Source: Sporosarcina sp. ACRSM (lineage in GTDB: Bacteria; Bacillota; Bacilli; Bacillales_A; Planococcaceae). From it: 64,000 nucleotides of DNA. The notes under the pieces were generated by a model. It saw only the letters and a list, made by a program, of their open reading frames with translations. It was not told the DNA's origin and did no database searches. Below are positions 1-10,022 of the stretch, piece after piece. The stretch covers positions 310,001 through 374,000 of the forward strand of contig NZ_JAKRNU010000002.1 in the NCBI RefSeq assembly GCF_022346545.1, in the 5' to 3' direction. Every line of letters begins with the position of its first letter. The first letter of the stretch is position 1. The position numbers and the translations under genes were made by a program.

Positions 1-844
1 CTTCGGAGAAGCCTTTTGGATCATCCAGTACGTTTTTCGGTTTGAAGGTAATATCTTTCGTTAAATAACGGAAAGTTCCCTTTTCAACCGTTTCGCGGAT
101 TTTCTCATACTCGTCCATCTCGATACTGCGATATCTGAAAATATCCCCTTGTCTTGGGAATGTTAACGAATCTTTGAAGTCAGGGGAACGTTGCTCTTTT
201 TCGAAAATTGGCGCTGCTGCTGTTCCGAATAACTGGTATCCTCCAGCCCCTTCCACTGGATAGATAACTGCAAATGCTCCGCCAAAACCGAACGCTCTTT
301 CTGGCGTATACGTTCGTGGACGAACATACTTCGGCACTTCGATTTGCCGTTCTCTCGGAACCATTTGGTAGCACCAAGGCAACCCTGGAACAAAGCCGAT
401 CATTGATACGAGGTAAGGGGAATCTGTGATTGCTTTTATCAGTTCTTCTTTTGAGTCAAATCCATTGATGTGAGCCGCATATTCCAAGTCGGTCGAATTT
501 GGATCTTGATGGCGATCCCTGAAGCGCATTAACGCCTCATTTGTCCATGGATCATCAAACAAAATCGGAACATCGACAATCCTTGAAGAAATTTCAATAT
601 CATCGATAGAGACCGTTTCCTCTAAATGCTGCAGTTTTGCAATGAGCACGTCGGGATGAATTTCATCCGGATTAAAACGGACCATATAAGATGCGTTTGA
701 AGGACAAATATCCACGATTCCTGGTAGTTCCTCTTCTTTCAGTTTTTCAGTAATCGCCATTGCTTGGAAATTGACTTCCAATCCCATTTCCTCGGATAAT
801 TCCACAAAAATAAACTCATCTCCGCCATATTCATAACGAGCCAT
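1..844 (-). CDS. KipI/AHS1-family carboxyltransferase-domain protein, C-terminus cut by window edge
   Basis: The gene reads leftwards from ATG 844 (MARYEYGGDEF...) without a stop to base 1, so about 281 residues of a longer protein are visible. Residues about 140-215 carry the KipI/allophanate-hydrolase-subunit-1 signature: GFVPGLPWCYQM, then VPKYVRPRTYTPERAFGFGG, IYPVEGAGGYQLFG and a FPRQGDIFRY end. Family knowledge: such domains are 5-oxoprolinase subunit PxpB, the KipI kinase inhibitor, or part of urea-carboxylase-like enzymes. A long extension after the usual domain end (beyond residue ~235) suggests a larger or fused variant. A GAGGTGAA ribosome binding site 7-8 bases upstream supports the start. 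The partner subunit (AHS2/PxpC) would be expected past the left edge, and the substrate cannot be assigned. Confidence 0.75.
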   Translation of the reverse strand, partial: MARYEYGGDEFIFVELSEEMGLEVNFQAMAITEKLKEEELPGIVDICPSNASYMVRFNPDEIHPDVLIAKLQHLEETVSIDDIEISSRIVDVPILFDDPWTNEALMRFRDRHQDPNSTDLEYAAHINGFDSKEELIKAITDSPYLVSMIGFVPGLPWCYQMVPRERQIEVPKYVRPRTYTPERAFGFGGAFAVIYPVEGAGGYQLFGTAAAPIFEKEQRSPDFKDSLTFPRQGDIFRYRSIEMDEYEKIRETVEKGTFRYLTKDITFKPKNVLDDPKGFSE

Positions 845-1039
845 TTCCACTTCACCTCACGATTGATCTCTTTTTTGATAGAACTAGTGTTGTGCAGACT
901 TAAACGCATAGACGTACCATATTACCTTTTCAATCATTCAAGAACTATCCTACTATCGAAGATTACAATAGTCAAAATAAAGTTATAATTTCGACAGCTT
1001 ATGACGAAAGATCTTATAGATTGCCAATTAAGCATTACA

Positions 1040-1081
1040 AAAACAAGCCCTGTATTCGATATCGAATACAGAGCTTGTTTT
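1040..1081. terminator. Long palindrome, possible bidirectional terminator
   Basis: Two 21-base arms (AAAACAAGCC... and ...GAGCTTGTTTT) meet at a GATATC centre with one mismatch (1049 against 1072). The A-rich left end and T-rich right end give a U-tract to a transcript from either side. Without a loop the hairpin tip must open, so a DNA-level role (binding site or cruciform) is also possible. Confidence 0.5.
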
Positions 1082-1214
1082 ATAAATTTCAGTAAAGAAT
1101 CGAACAAGAAAATTCTTCACTTATTATCTACTTTGCTCATTCAAAGAGAAAGAGGTTATTCTATAAATCCACTTTTGCCTGGGCTCCTATCGCCCAATGT
1201 CAACTAAATTTATA

Positions 1215-1267
1215 AGCGGCATCCGGTTCTAACACGATTGTACACTGTATTAGAACCTGATACCGCT
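1215..1267 (-). terminator. Inverted repeat downstream of alpha/beta hydrolase
   Basis: Arms AGCGGCATCCGGTTCTAA (1215-1232) and its partner at 1250-1267 pair over 18 positions with two mismatches, around a 17-base loop. It begins 29 bases past the hydrolase stop. The following T-tract on the minus strand is weak, so termination efficiency is uncertain. Confidence 0.5.
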
Positions 1268-1295
1268 ATTTAAAAGGAACAATTATCTTTTTATA

Positions 1296-2117
1296 TTATA
1301 CTGCTTTCACCTTACCTAGAAATTTGAGCAGCGTATCGTTAAATTTTTCGGCTTCTTCGATTTGTGGTGCATGGCCGCTCTGTTCGAATCTAACCAATGT
1401 TGCATCTGGAATCTGCGCTTGCAAATAATCACTCGTTTCTTTACGATAGAAACTTTTAGCTCCATATGTGATGAGACAAGGAACGGATATCTTCGGCAAT
1501 ATCTCTCTATAATCTTGGAGTGCCATCGCTATCCACATGGCAAGCATCACATGAGGGGTATTTTTCTCCGCTTCTTCAAAACACCACTGTAGCATTTCTG
1601 GATCGTCGAAAGTCGGCGCAAACATCGCAGGAACAAAACCTTGTGTGTGCACTTTCCAGTCTGTTGCAATGCTCGCCAATGTCCATAAGTTTTTCTCATG
1701 CTGGAAATCCCCAAATAACCCAAGCTCCCATTCCTCATCAGTCAACAGCTTCGGTGTCATATCGATATAGCAGAGACTTTCTATATTGTCGCATCCATAA
1801 TTTTTCACATACTCCCAAATGATATGTGTGCCCATCGACCAACCTACCAAAGAGACATCTTCCAATTTCAGGTAAGTTATCAAATCCCTTAAGTCTTTTG
1901 CAAATTGGGCCATCGTCAAACCCTGTTCGACTCTACTGGAGTCCCCATGCCCACGGAGATCATAACGGATGACACGATGATGTTTTGCCAGCTCGTTAAT
2001 TTGCTTCTTGAAATGCTTTCGAGATGCGGACCAACCATGGATTAGTACAACCGGTTTTCCTTTTCCTTCTTCCTCGAAATATAAGTCGACATGATCTTCC
2101 GTACGAAAATACGCCAA
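1296..2117 (-). CDS. Alpha/beta-fold hydrolase
   Basis: Predicted soluble serine hydrolase of 273 residues. The HGW motif near residue 28 gives the oxyanion-hole region, GWSMGTH near residue 93 is the nucleophile elbow, and SGHAPQIEE near the C-terminus supplies the catalytic histidine. The start chosen is TTG at 2117 (MAYFRTEDHVD...), because AAGGGGGG lies 7 bases upstream; an in-frame ATG at 2168 would add 17 residues with no homologous look. Family knowledge covers esterases, lactonases and haloperoxidase-like enzymes, and nothing in the sequence fixes the substrate. It is a single gene followed by an inverted-repeat terminator. Confidence 0.85.
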   Translation of the reverse strand: MAYFRTEDHVDLYFEEEGKGKPVVLIHGWSASRKHFKKQINELAKHHRVIRYDLRGHGDSSRVEQGLTMAQFAKDLRDLITYLKLEDVSLVGWSMGTHIIWEYVKNYGCDNIESLCYIDMTPKLLTDEEWELGLFGDFQHEKNLWTLASIATDWKVHTQGFVPAMFAPTFDDPEMLQWCFEEAEKNTPHVMLAMWIAMALQDYREILPKISVPCLITYGAKSFYRKETSDYLQAQIPDATLVRFEQSGHAPQIEEAEKFNDTLLKFLGKVKAV

Positions 2118-2253
2118 TCGGAATCCCCCCTTCTTAGTTAAGGCTACCATACTTAAAAGTAGAAACAAATGAGTATTCCGAATTAATCGATATTTAAATT
2201 GACAATTGGAAGTGTCTTATACTCTACTGTCTCAATACGGAGAAATCATTCTT

Positions 2254-2823
2254 TTAGACGAAAATCTCAAAAATGCCGATGAAAATGAGTAATCCACCGG
2301 CAATCGTTGAGGGATATTTCCCGATTGGCGTTCGGGAGAGCAATTTTCCACAATGGTTACTCGCGCCTATCGTCACAAGGGAGAAGAAACCGATCGAGAG
2401 CACAGCCCCTAATGCTGAAATCCCATTTGCACCGATTCCTATTCCAGTGGCTAAACAATTTGCAGAAAGGATGACTCCAAGCATCAATGCCTCCCGAAAC
2501 GAAACAATTTTATCTCCGTTTCTATCAATCAATGCCGGATTTTTTTCAGGCGCATCCCCATTTGACTGATGAGGTATAATCGTCCATAATCCTATCGCAC
2601 AAAGTAACAAGCTTCCAATCAGGCTAGCAGTATCTGGCGATATATACTCGATGATCCTATTCCCTGCGATTACTGAAACATAAGTGACAGTCATCGATAC
2701 GCCTGCAATCGTCAAGTTCGATACAAACGGAATTTTGGTCTGCTTCACGCTATAAGCAAGACTGACGACAAGGTTATCCAAATTGGCGGCAATGCCCAAT
2801 AGTATAATCGTTATCCACTGCAT
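2254..2823 (-). CDS. YtaF/MntP-like (DUF204) integral membrane protein
   Basis: 189 residues with about six hydrophobic helices in two repeats, as in MntP manganese exporters and the sporulation membrane protein YtaF. Repeat 1 keeps the helix-1 acidic motif (AANLDN, Asp about residue 16). In repeat 2 the matching place reads SANCLATG where MntP-type proteins typically have S-x-D-x-L-A-x-G, so the second intramembrane Asp appears to be Asn. A hydrophilic loop (about 85-105) separates the halves. The start ATG follows a GGGGG-type ribosome binding site. It may be a divergent transporter or a non-transporting sporulation protein. Confidence 0.75.
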   Translation of the reverse strand: MQWITIILLGIAANLDNLVVSLAYSVKQTKIPFVSNLTIAGVSMTVTYVSVIAGNRIIEYISPDTASLIGSLLLCAIGLWTIIPHQSNGDAPEKNPALIDRNGDKIVSFREALMLGVILSANCLATGIGIGANGISALGAVLSIGFFSLVTIGASNHCGKLLSRTPIGKYPSTIAGGLLIFIGIFEIFV

Positions 2824-2954
2824 AGTTATCCCCCTACCTACAATTCAATCCTATCTTGAATCATATGCAGAGGGATTTTTGGGGTCTGGACAATCGCCGA
2901 CAGACTAGGTATTTTTCGCTTCTGGATTGTTTGGACAACAAGCATTCGAAATGC

Positions 2955-3515
2955 TTAAGATGCAGCAGGTTCACCGCTTTCCGCCACAAGTCGATCATAA
3001 AGTGCTAAATCCTGTTCATAAAGTTCTTGATACGTTGACAAACTATGCGTTTTCACTTTTTCAAAGCTGTGCCAATCAACAATCCGATAAATCCGATTCA
3101 ACTCTTCTGCGTTTATCCATGCCGTTTCCTCGAAAAGGATATTCATCTTATGTTCTTCAATGATCATCTCTAGCAATTCGAGATTCTCATATTGTTGATG
3201 AAATGGATGTTTTTTTTTCATTTCGTATATTTCCATTGTTCGCGGCAAAGAATCCATCAATGCCTCTCTATCCACTGCATGGCCTAGCTCATGTAGCGTC
3301 AATATCTTGATATATTCATGAAGTGGGATATGGGTCTGCATTTCGTTTCTTGCTTGCTGCAAACGCTGTGTATCAAATCCCACATAATCGAGTATAAAAT
3401 TATAGCTCATATTCACTCCAGAGCTATCAGGCTTTAAACGAATATCCATCTGGACAGCTGCAACGGTCGACTGAATCAATTGCTTAATGCTTTTATTTTT
3501 CGTTCTTTCCGTCAT
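2955..3515 (-). CDS. Small HELGH-motif putative zinc metallopeptidase
   Basis: 186 residues without signal peptide or membrane segment. HELGHAVD (about residues 75-82) is a gluzincin-type zinc site, and EMIIEEHK about 40 residues later offers a glutamate as third ligand. I do not recognise a named family. The protein is predicted cytosolic and otherwise helical and charged. An AGGGGA ribosome binding site precedes the ATG. It lies between YtaF and the SEC-C protein in a row of unrelated minus-strand genes, so context gives no function. Confidence 0.7.
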   Translation of the reverse strand: MTERTKNKSIKQLIQSTVAAVQMDIRLKPDSSGVNMSYNFILDYVGFDTQRLQQARNEMQTHIPLHEYIKILTLHELGHAVDREALMDSLPRTMEIYEMKKKHPFHQQYENLELLEMIIEEHKMNILFEETAWINAEELNRIYRIVDWHSFEKVKTHSLSTYQELYEQDLALYDRLVAESGEPAAS

Positions 3516-3724
3516 TCGTTCCCCTAGCTTTCTAGTAATTTTAAGTTTATCGTTTGAGGATGTGGGTAATATAGTGGTACAAGGGTAGATTACGCCTTAT
3601 AAAGAAATATTATCCAACCATTTTATTTTACAGAAAATAGAATACTTTTTCAAGAAAACAATCTTCCCCACGATAACATTATGTGTTTCGGATTTGTTCG
3701 GAAGGATTGAAGGATAAATACAGG

Positions 3725-3757
3725 AAAACGGAGGCTCCCTTTTCCAAGGGGCCTCCG
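3725..3757 (-). terminator. Intrinsic terminator of the SEC-C gene
   Basis: A GC-rich hairpin (CGGAGGC... pairing with ...GCCTCCG, one bulged base) at 3729-3757 is followed on the minus strand by TTTT. It lies 47 bases past the stop of the gene ending at 3804. Confidence 0.75.
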
Positions 3758-3803
3758 CGAGAGGTTGTTGCTATCCATGAACTCGATAGATCGGATTCCT
3801 TTG

Positions 3804-5204
3804 TTATTTTCCGCAACACTTCTTATATTTCTTGCCACTTCCGCATAGGCATGGATCATTTCGGCCAATCTTTTTATCGGAAATGCCATTTGATGCTGGA
3901 TCTTGGATTGATTTCAAATAATTTTTTTCCATGGCGGAAAGCTCAGACGGCGTATGCCCTCTATTCTCCCAAATACGCGTAGTATTAGCGATCATAGAGA
4001 TCATATAGGCATATTCATTCATCTGCATGACATCTTTCATGGCGAATCGTCTAATAAACTGTTGCGTCACGATTTGGGAATAATTTTCTGCGGCTTGCAG
4101 TTTAGTGATCAAGTCATCCAATATCCCTTTCACCATGATTGTACTGCCACCGAAAAAATCTTCCGCAAGTTTTCCCATAAACTGTTCGTGAAAATCCGTC
4201 ATTTCATAATATTCGCCGTCTACGTAGCGTAAAAGCTCCTCTTTTTCAGGCACATAGAAGGGTTTCCCAGCCGTTTTTTGTAAGAGTCCGTCATCTGCTG
4301 CTTGATGTGCCAATGCTTTAGGTTGTACAGTAATTTGTGCTTTCTTTAGCAATTTAGCATATCGAGGATCCGCTAGAAGAGCTTTGATATCTTGACTGGA
4401 TATGTTTGGCTCATTTTGGCCATTATAAATTTCCAGAAATTGTGGATATTCGAGATAGCCATATAAATTTCCGCAGGCGATAGCATATTGAATGATCCGC
4501 TCAGCGTTTGGTATCGGACTCGTCTTCAATTGATTTGGCTTTGGACTTGATTCCACTTGATTCGGCATACGGTATTTATCCGATTTCACGTTGTAATTTT
4601 CATGGTCAATGAATGCCCATTCCGTCTTTTTATATTTGACTGCTTTTAAGATCTCGTTCACCATCGCAAGGTTCAAAGGCCTATACAATTGACTTTCAGC
4701 CCATGCGACAGTCGTTTCGTTATCAGGATGGGTTGGATCACCATACACTTCTAGAAACGCCGCAAATCCTGGTGGACCGCCCACATCCTCCGGTGGCGCC
4801 ATACCTTCTCCATCCAATAGCGTCGGATAGCCAAAATAATAATCCTCTACCGTTTCTTCAAGCGACACACGAATTTTCCAACCATCTCCAAAATCATAAT
4901 TATAAATAAACTCCCCATGTTTTTGAAGATACGAATCGATTTTCATACGTGTCGGTTGTTTGACCGCCTTACCGAAATATGTCTTTCCTTTGTATTCCTC
5001 TGAAATAAATTCATTATTTGTAATATAATCTTCCTCTGTCTCTACTGCAAAGGAATGATAAGGATCTCCAGCACTTTGGAAATTGGTAACACGCTGAATG
5101 GTTTCATGTATTCGATTCACGGTCACATCCGCTGGTAAAATCACACGTCGCCACACAAGTGGAGAAATGTCTTCAAAGGTTATTTTTAGAATATATGCTT
5201 TCAT
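3804..5204 (-). CDS. pRiA4b ORF-3-like protein with C-terminal SEC-C motif
   Basis: 466 residues. The N-terminal ~190 residues match the plasmid pRiA4b ORF-3 family (IS1096 TnpR-like): MKAYILKITFEDISPLVWRR, then FIYNYDFGDGWKIRV and a GYPTLLDGEGMAPPEDVGGP loop. The last 20 residues form a SEC-C zinc motif, [18 protein letters not shown]. The middle (about 220-440) is helical with no domain I recognise. The family is widespread and of unknown function. SEC-C binds zinc and in SecA contacts SecB or ribosomes. Despite the old IS1096 name, no insertion-sequence ends are seen here. Confidence 0.8.
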   Translation of the reverse strand: MKAYILKITFEDISPLVWRRVILPADVTVNRIHETIQRVTNFQSAGDPYHSFAVETEEDYITNNEFISEEYKGKTYFGKAVKQPTRMKIDSYLQKHGEFIYNYDFGDGWKIRVSLEETVEDYYFGYPTLLDGEGMAPPEDVGGPPGFAAFLEVYGDPTHPDNETTVAWAESQLYRPLNLAMVNEILKAVKYKKTEWAFIDHENYNVKSDKYRMPNQVESSPKPNQLKTSPIPNAERIIQYAIACGNLYGYLEYPQFLEIYNGQNEPNISSQDIKALLADPRYAKLLKKAQITVQPKALAHQAADDGLLQKTAGKPFYVPEKEELLRYVDGEYYEMTDFHEQFMGKLAEDFFGGSTIMVKGILDDLITKLQAAENYSQIVTQQFIRRFAMKDVMQMNEYAYMISMIANTTRIWENRGHTPSELSAMEKNYLKSIQDPASNGISDKKIGRNDPCLCGSGKKYKKCCGK

Positions 5205-5448
5205 ATGTCACCTACATCTTTTCCTCTAATCATACGCCATATTGTCTTTTTAATCGACCTTTGGCTTTATTTCCATACATTGTATCCTTAATTATTCCAT
5301 ATTGAGTGATTTTAGTAAACCTTCTTTTCATATTATGACGGAAACATCAAAATCCTGAAAGAAGTATTTATATAGCAAAATGCGTATAATAAATGTACAA
5401 ATGAACAAATTAAACGCTATAAATAAACAATAGCAGATGGGAGATTCA

Positions 5449-6927
5449 ATGACAAAAAACAATGCTTCCACTTCAACAGGATGGAATTTTGATAATAGTT
5501 ATGCACGTCTACCGCAATCCTTTTTTTCTGTGCTTGAGCCAAATCCCGTACCGGAACCGAAGTTGGTCATCTTGAATGATTCTTTGGCAACGTCTATCGG
5601 CTTGAATGCTGAAGGCTTGAAAAGCGAAGAGAACATCGCGGTTTTTTCCGGCAATCGGATGCCTAAAGGCTCATTACCGCTGACGCAAGCATATGCGGGC
5701 CATCAATTCGGGAATTTTACGATGCTGGGGGACGGTCGTGCGATGCTTATTGGCGAACAAATCACGCCTTCAGGTGAACGAGTTGATATTCAGTTGAAAG
5801 GTTCGGGACGCACCCCTTTTTCGCGCGGAGGGGATGGACGAGCGACATTAGGACCGATGTTGCGGGAGTATATCATCAGCGAAGCGATGCATGCGCTTCG
5901 GATCCCCACAACGCGCAGTTTAGCTGTCGTGACTACCGGTGAGTCGATAATCCGCGAAAAGGAGTTGCCAGGCGCCATCCTCACCCGCGTTGCCGCCAGT
6001 CATCTACGGTTTGGCACTTTCCAATATGTTGCCAATTGGGGCACAATAGAGGAACTTCGTACGCTGGCTGACTATGCCATCCAGCGGCATTACCCTGAAA
6101 TTGAATCGGACGACAGCCGCTATCTTACATTTTTTCAACGGGTTTTGGAACGTCAAGCATTGCTCGTTGCAAAATGGCAACTTGCCGGTTTCATTCACGG
6201 GGTGATGAATACGGACAATATGACGATTAGCGGGGAAACTATTGATTATGGTCCTTGTGCTTTTATGGATACGTATGATCCTAAAACAGTCTTTAGTTCG
6301 ATAGACGTTCAAGGGCGCTATGCTTATGGTAACCAACCCCCGATTATTGGTTGGAATCTCGCTCGATTTGCTGAGGCGTTACTACCATTGTTCCACACAG
6401 AACAGGAAAAAGCCGTTGAAATTGCTGAAAAAGCTCTTTCACAATTCCCAGAGCGTTATGATTCCTATTGGTTCTCGGGAATGCGAGCAAAATTAGGCCT
6501 ATATAATGAAGAGACCGAAGACAGGGAGCTTATTAGAGACTTTTTGAATATCATGCAAACTCATCATGCAGATTATACGAACACTTTTCTTGCCTTAACG
6601 TTTAACAAGCCCGAAGAACTGGGATTTTTCCACACTGTAGAATTCACAGAATGGAATAAAAGATGGGAAGCTCGACGAAGCAGACAGCATGAAACCACTG
6701 CGTTTAGTCAACAATTGATGCGAGACAATAATCCGGCGATCATTCCTCGTAATCATTTGGTGGAAGCCGCACTTGAAGCAGCGGTCGAACGGGATGACCT
6801 CACTGTTATGCATAGGCTTCTCGATGCTCTTTCGAACCCATACGACCATACAGATGTACAAGCTGAATATGCCATGCTGCCAGAATCTCTATCAACAACC
6901 CCATACCGCACTTTTTGCGGTACATGA
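5449..6927 (+). CDS. selO: Protein adenylyltransferase SelO (YdiU family)
   Basis: Pseudokinase that transfers AMP from ATP to protein hydroxyl groups (family knowledge). 492 residues, full length. Visible landmarks: [36 protein letters not shown] with the ATP-binding lysine near residue 117, HGVMNTDNM near 254 (metal-binding Asn/Asp), DYGPCAFMD, and the conserved C-terminus YRTFCGT. The start is ATG 5449, placed by GATGGGAG seven bases upstream; an ATG at 5437 overlaps that site. It is the only plus-strand gene in the first 35 kb and converges on hemL. A 7-bp-arm inverted repeat (6904-6922) overlaps the last codons. Confidence 0.95.
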   Translation: MTKNNASTSTGWNFDNSYARLPQSFFSVLEPNPVPEPKLVILNDSLATSIGLNAEGLKSEENIAVFSGNRMPKGSLPLTQAYAGHQFGNFTMLGDGRAMLIGEQITPSGERVDIQLKGSGRTPFSRGGDGRATLGPMLREYIISEAMHALRIPTTRSLAVVTTGESIIREKELPGAILTRVAASHLRFGTFQYVANWGTIEELRTLADYAIQRHYPEIESDDSRYLTFFQRVLERQALLVAKWQLAGFIHGVMNTDNMTISGETIDYGPCAFMDTYDPKTVFSSIDVQGRYAYGNQPPIIGWNLARFAEALLPLFHTEQEKAVEIAEKALSQFPERYDSYWFSGMRAKLGLYNEETEDRELIRDFLNIMQTHHADYTNTFLALTFNKPEELGFFHTVEFTEWNKRWEARRSRQHETTAFSQQLMRDNNPAIIPRNHLVEAALEAAVERDDLTVMHRLLDALSNPYDHTDVQAEYAMLPESLSTTPYRTFCGT

Positions 6928-6940
6928 TCTGCATAGTAGA

Positions 6941-6979
6941 AAAAGGCTTTCCTGATTAGCAAGTTCAGGAAAGCCTTTT
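6941..6979. terminator. Bidirectional terminator between selO and hemL
   Basis: Perfect 15-bp arms (AAAAGGCTTTCCTGA at 6941-6955 and its complement at 6965-6979) surround a 9-base loop. A- and T-tracts on both sides suit termination of both convergent genes. Confidence 0.9.
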
Positions 6980-6987
6980 CCGATCAA

Positions 6988-8280
6988 TTACCGAGCGAGT
7001 TGTGCAAATACCGTATGGAATGCTTTAACTGTTTTCGCAATATGTTCTTCCGTATGGGCCGTTGATAAGAACATGCCTTCAAATTGAGAAGGCGGTAGGA
7101 AGATCCCTTCTTCCGCCATGAGACGATAATAATCTGCAAATAATTCAAGATCGGACGTCTTCGCTTGATCATAATTCGACACTTTTTCGTTCGTGAAGAA
7201 GAAGCCGATCATTGAACCGGCACGATTGACCGTATGCGGAATATTATATTTTTCTGCTGCCGCTCGGAAACCGGCTTCTAGCTGATCGCCCAGTTTCATG
7301 AAATGATCATAGGATTCTGGCGTCAATTTCTTCAACGTTTCGATACCAGCCGTCATAGCAAGTGGGTTACCTGAAAGGGTTCCTGCTTGATACACTGTCC
7401 CTGCTGGCGCGATTTTTTCTATAATTTCACGTTTACCACCGTACGCACCGACAGGCAAGCCTCCCCCGATCACTTTTCCAAGGCAGGTAATATCCGGCGT
7501 GATGCTAAAATATCCTTGTGCACAATTATAGCCGACACGGAAGCCTGTCATCACTTCATCAAAAATGAGCAATGTTCCGTTGTTCTCAGTCAGTTCACGT
7601 AATCCTTCCAAGAATCCTGGCTCAGGAGGTACGACGCCCATATTGCCTGCAACCGGTTCAACAATAACAGCCGCCAAGTCATCACCGTATTGTTCAAATG
7701 CCACCTTGACGCTTTCTAAGTCATTATATGCAACGGTAATGGTATTTTTCGCAATTGACTCCGGTACCCCAGGGCTATCCGGAAGACCGAGTGTCGCAAC
7801 ACCTGAACCTGCTTTGATCAGCAAGGAGTCCCCATGGCCATGATAGCAACCTTCGAATTTCAAAATCTTATTGCGCCCCGTATAGCCACGCGCCAAACGC
7901 AATGCACTCATCGTCGCTTCCGTTCCGGATGACACCATACGTACCATTTCGATGGACGGCACACGTTCAATGACAATTTTCGCCAATTCATTTTCAACAA
8001 GTGTCGATGCGCCGAAACTTGTGCCTGTTTCCGCTACTCGTTTAATACCTGCCACTACATCCGGATCTGTATGCCCAAGAATAAGCGGTCCCCATGATAG
8101 GACATAATCGATGTATTCATTGCCATCGATATCCGTGATTGTTGCGCCTTTTCCACTTTCCATGAAAATCGGATCCATATTGACCGATTTAAATGCACGA
8201 ACGGGTGAGTTTACCCCTCCTGGCATCAGATTGACAGCTTCACTGAATGCCTGTTTAGATTTCTCATAATTTCTACCCAT
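6988..8280 (-). CDS. hemL: Glutamate-1-semialdehyde 2,1-aminomutase
   Basis: PLP enzyme of the C5 pathway converting glutamate-1-semialdehyde to 5-aminolevulinate. 430 residues, the usual length. Visible: [10 protein letters not shown] at the N-terminus, [28 protein letters not shown], and [17 protein letters not shown] containing the PLP lysine. Its ATG directly follows the hemB stop codon (no intervening bases), with the ribosome binding site GGAGGGAAA inside the end of hemB. Last gene of the hemAXCDBL operon. In Bacillus spoVID/ysxE usually follow; here selO is convergent instead. Confidence 0.97.
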   Translation of the reverse strand: MGRNYEKSKQAFSEAVNLMPGGVNSPVRAFKSVNMDPIFMESGKGATITDIDGNEYIDYVLSWGPLILGHTDPDVVAGIKRVAETGTSFGASTLVENELAKIVIERVPSIEMVRMVSSGTEATMSALRLARGYTGRNKILKFEGCYHGHGDSLLIKAGSGVATLGLPDSPGVPESIAKNTITVAYNDLESVKVAFEQYGDDLAAVIVEPVAGNMGVVPPEPGFLEGLRELTENNGTLLIFDEVMTGFRVGYNCAQGYFSITPDITCLGKVIGGGLPVGAYGGKREIIEKIAPAGTVYQAGTLSGNPLAMTAGIETLKKLTPESYDHFMKLGDQLEAGFRAAAEKYNIPHTVNRAGSMIGFFFTNEKVSNYDQAKTSDLELFADYYRLMAEEGIFLPPSQFEGMFLSTAHTEEHIAKTVKAFHTVFAQLAR

Positions 8281-9261
8281 TTACTTTCCCTCCAACCAGC
8301 GCGCTGCATCTTTTGCATGATAGGTCATGATGATATCTGCACCTGCACGCTTCATACTTGTCAACGTCTCCAGAACAACTTGCTGTTCGTCAATCCAACC
8401 ATTTTGTGCCGCTGCTTTGACCATCGCATATTCACCGCTGACATTATACGCGACAATCGGTAAAACAAAGTTATTTTTGACGTCTCGAATGATATCCAAG
8501 TAAGACAAGGCAGGTTTGACAATTAAGAAATCTGCCCCTTCAGCTTCATCCGATTCGGCTTCGCGCATCGCTTCTAAGCGGTTCGCGGGATCCATCTGAT
8601 AGGTTTTACGATCGCCAAATTGTGGAGTCGAATCCGCCGCTTCCCGGAAAGGTCCGTAATAAGCCGAAGCGTATTTCACGGCGTAAGACATGATTGGAAT
8701 ATCGGTAAATCCTGCCGCATCAAGCCCTTGACGGATGGCCGCAACAAAGCCGTCCATCATGTTTGACGGAGCGATGATATCTGCACCAGCTTCTGCTTGA
8801 CTGACCGCTGTTCGGGCAAGCAATTCTAGTGATGGGTCATTTAATACTTTTTCCCCTTCGACAACTCCACAATGTCCATGGTCGGTATATTCACATAAGC
8901 ATGTATCCGCAATAACAACCAATTCCGGATGGCGTTCTTTTACAAATCGAATCCCTTGTTGAACGATTCCGTGATCATGATAAGCACCTGTGCCCATTGC
9001 ATCTTTCTCTTCCGGTACGCCAAATAGAATGACAGAAGGTATGCCAAGCTCAACGACTTCATCGATTTCTTCCGCTAGACGATCCAAAGAGAACTGATAT
9101 ACACCCGGCATGGAAGATACCGGATTTTTCACATTCTCCCCTTCGACGACGAATATCGGATAGATAAAGTCTTCTTTCCGCAAGACCGTTTCTCTCACCA
9201 TTGAACGTAATGCATGTGTATTGCGTAGACGTCTATTTCGTCTGAATTGTAATTTCTCCAA
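8281..9261 (-). CDS. hemB: Porphobilinogen synthase (5-aminolevulinate dehydratase)
   Basis: Condenses two 5-aminolevulinate molecules to porphobilinogen. 326 residues. The zinc-cysteine segment [16 protein letters not shown] (about residue 118) and active-site lysines in [15 protein letters not shown] and [10 protein letters not shown] are present. The start is TTG 9261: the site AAAGGATGG lies within the last codons of hemD, 2 bases separate the genes, and no in-frame ATG is nearby. The tight spacing indicates translational coupling with hemD. Confidence 0.97.
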   Translation of the reverse strand: MEKLQFRRNRRLRNTHALRSMVRETVLRKEDFIYPIFVVEGENVKNPVSSMPGVYQFSLDRLAEEIDEVVELGIPSVILFGVPEEKDAMGTGAYHDHGIVQQGIRFVKERHPELVVIADTCLCEYTDHGHCGVVEGEKVLNDPSLELLARTAVSQAEAGADIIAPSNMMDGFVAAIRQGLDAAGFTDIPIMSYAVKYASAYYGPFREAADSTPQFGDRKTYQMDPANRLEAMREAESDEAEGADFLIVKPALSYLDIIRDVKNNFVLPIVAYNVSGEYAMVKAAAQNGWIDEQQVVLETLTSMKRAGADIIMTYHAKDAARWLEGK

Positions 9262-9263
9262 AA

Positions 9264-10022
9264 TTATCCATCCTTTCGCTTCGCTAATGCTTCGACAAGA
9301 TTCAACAATGTGTATGTATCAGGACGGACATGGGCGACTCCTCCTACATCGATCAGCGCCTTTTCCGTCACATGTCCGATGACACCGATCGTATAACCAT
9401 CCCATCCTGCTATTGGCGCAACTTCCTCAGCAAACACTTTCACAGCGGAGGGACTTGCAAAAAGAATCGTCTTTTGCTGCTTTCGTTGCAATTGCTCAAT
9501 CAGCACACCAATGGAATCGGTTGCCCGTTCAGTTGAATAGACTGTCCACTCATCCACTTCAAAAGGCAAACCTTCTTTGATCGTCGGACCTGCAATGGAA
9601 CCGCGTAAAAACAAAATACGGCGGATAGACGTTCCAGATGGATTGAATTCCTGAACGAATGTATCTGCACTAAATATAGTCGGGATGAAGTCTACTGTTA
9701 GCCCGAGCTTTTCAAGCGCTTCTGCCGTTTTAGTTCCTACAGCTGCAATTCTCGTTTGAATCGACTTCGCTGGAATATGATGCCGATCGAGTTTAGCCGC
9801 AATTGCCGCAACCGCACTTTGACTAGTGAAAATAAGCCAATCATATGTCGGACAAGTTTTCAATCGGAGCTCGTCTGTCGGGTCGATACATTCCTTCACT
9901 TGAATAAGCGGTAAAGAAATTGGTGTTCCTCCATATTGCTTTACAAGGTCGAACACTTCTTCCGACTTGGGTGTCCCCGTAAAAATGACGGTTTTTCCTT
10001 GTAAGGGTTGACCATCACGCAT
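9264..10022 (-). CDS. hemD: Uroporphyrinogen-III synthase
   Basis: Closes and inverts ring D of hydroxymethylbilane to give uroporphyrinogen III. 252 residues, a poorly conserved family. The assignment rests on the two-lobed HemD pattern (GKTVIFTG at the start, [34 protein letters not shown]) and on position. The start ATG overlaps the hemC stop by 8 bases (ATGCGTGA), so translation is coupled. Confidence 0.93.
   Translation of the reverse strand: MRDGQPLQGKTVIFTGTPKSEEVFDLVKQYGGTPISLPLIQVKECIDPTDELRLKTCPTYDWLIFTSQSAVAAIAAKLDRHHIPAKSIQTRIAAVGTKTAEALEKLGLTVDFIPTIFSADTFVQEFNPSGTSIRRILFLRGSIAGPTIKEGLPFEVDEWTVYSTERATDSIGVLIEQLQRKQQKTILFASPSAVKVFAEEVAPIAGWDGYTIGVIGHVTEKALIDVGGVAHVRPDTYTLLNLVEALAKRKDG

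Larger units (their letters stand above)
845..1295. other. Intergenic stretch with two palindromes, no supported gene
   Basis: These 451 bases separate the KipI-like gene from the hydrolase. They hold a 42-base near-perfect palindrome at 1040-1081 and an 18-base-arm inverted repeat at 1215-1267, listed separately. An open frame of 68 codons at 1001-1207 (plus) runs through the palindrome, has no ribosome binding site and resembles nothing I know, so it is not called. Confidence 0.6.

Noticed and set aside
1001..1207. 68-codon open frame on the plus strand
   Set aside because: It runs through the 1040-1081 palindrome, lacks a ribosome binding site and has no recognisable protein features.
3804..5204. 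Transposon-encoded resolvase (IS1096 TnpR)
   Set aside because: The name is historical; no recombinase motifs, inverted ends or target duplications are seen.
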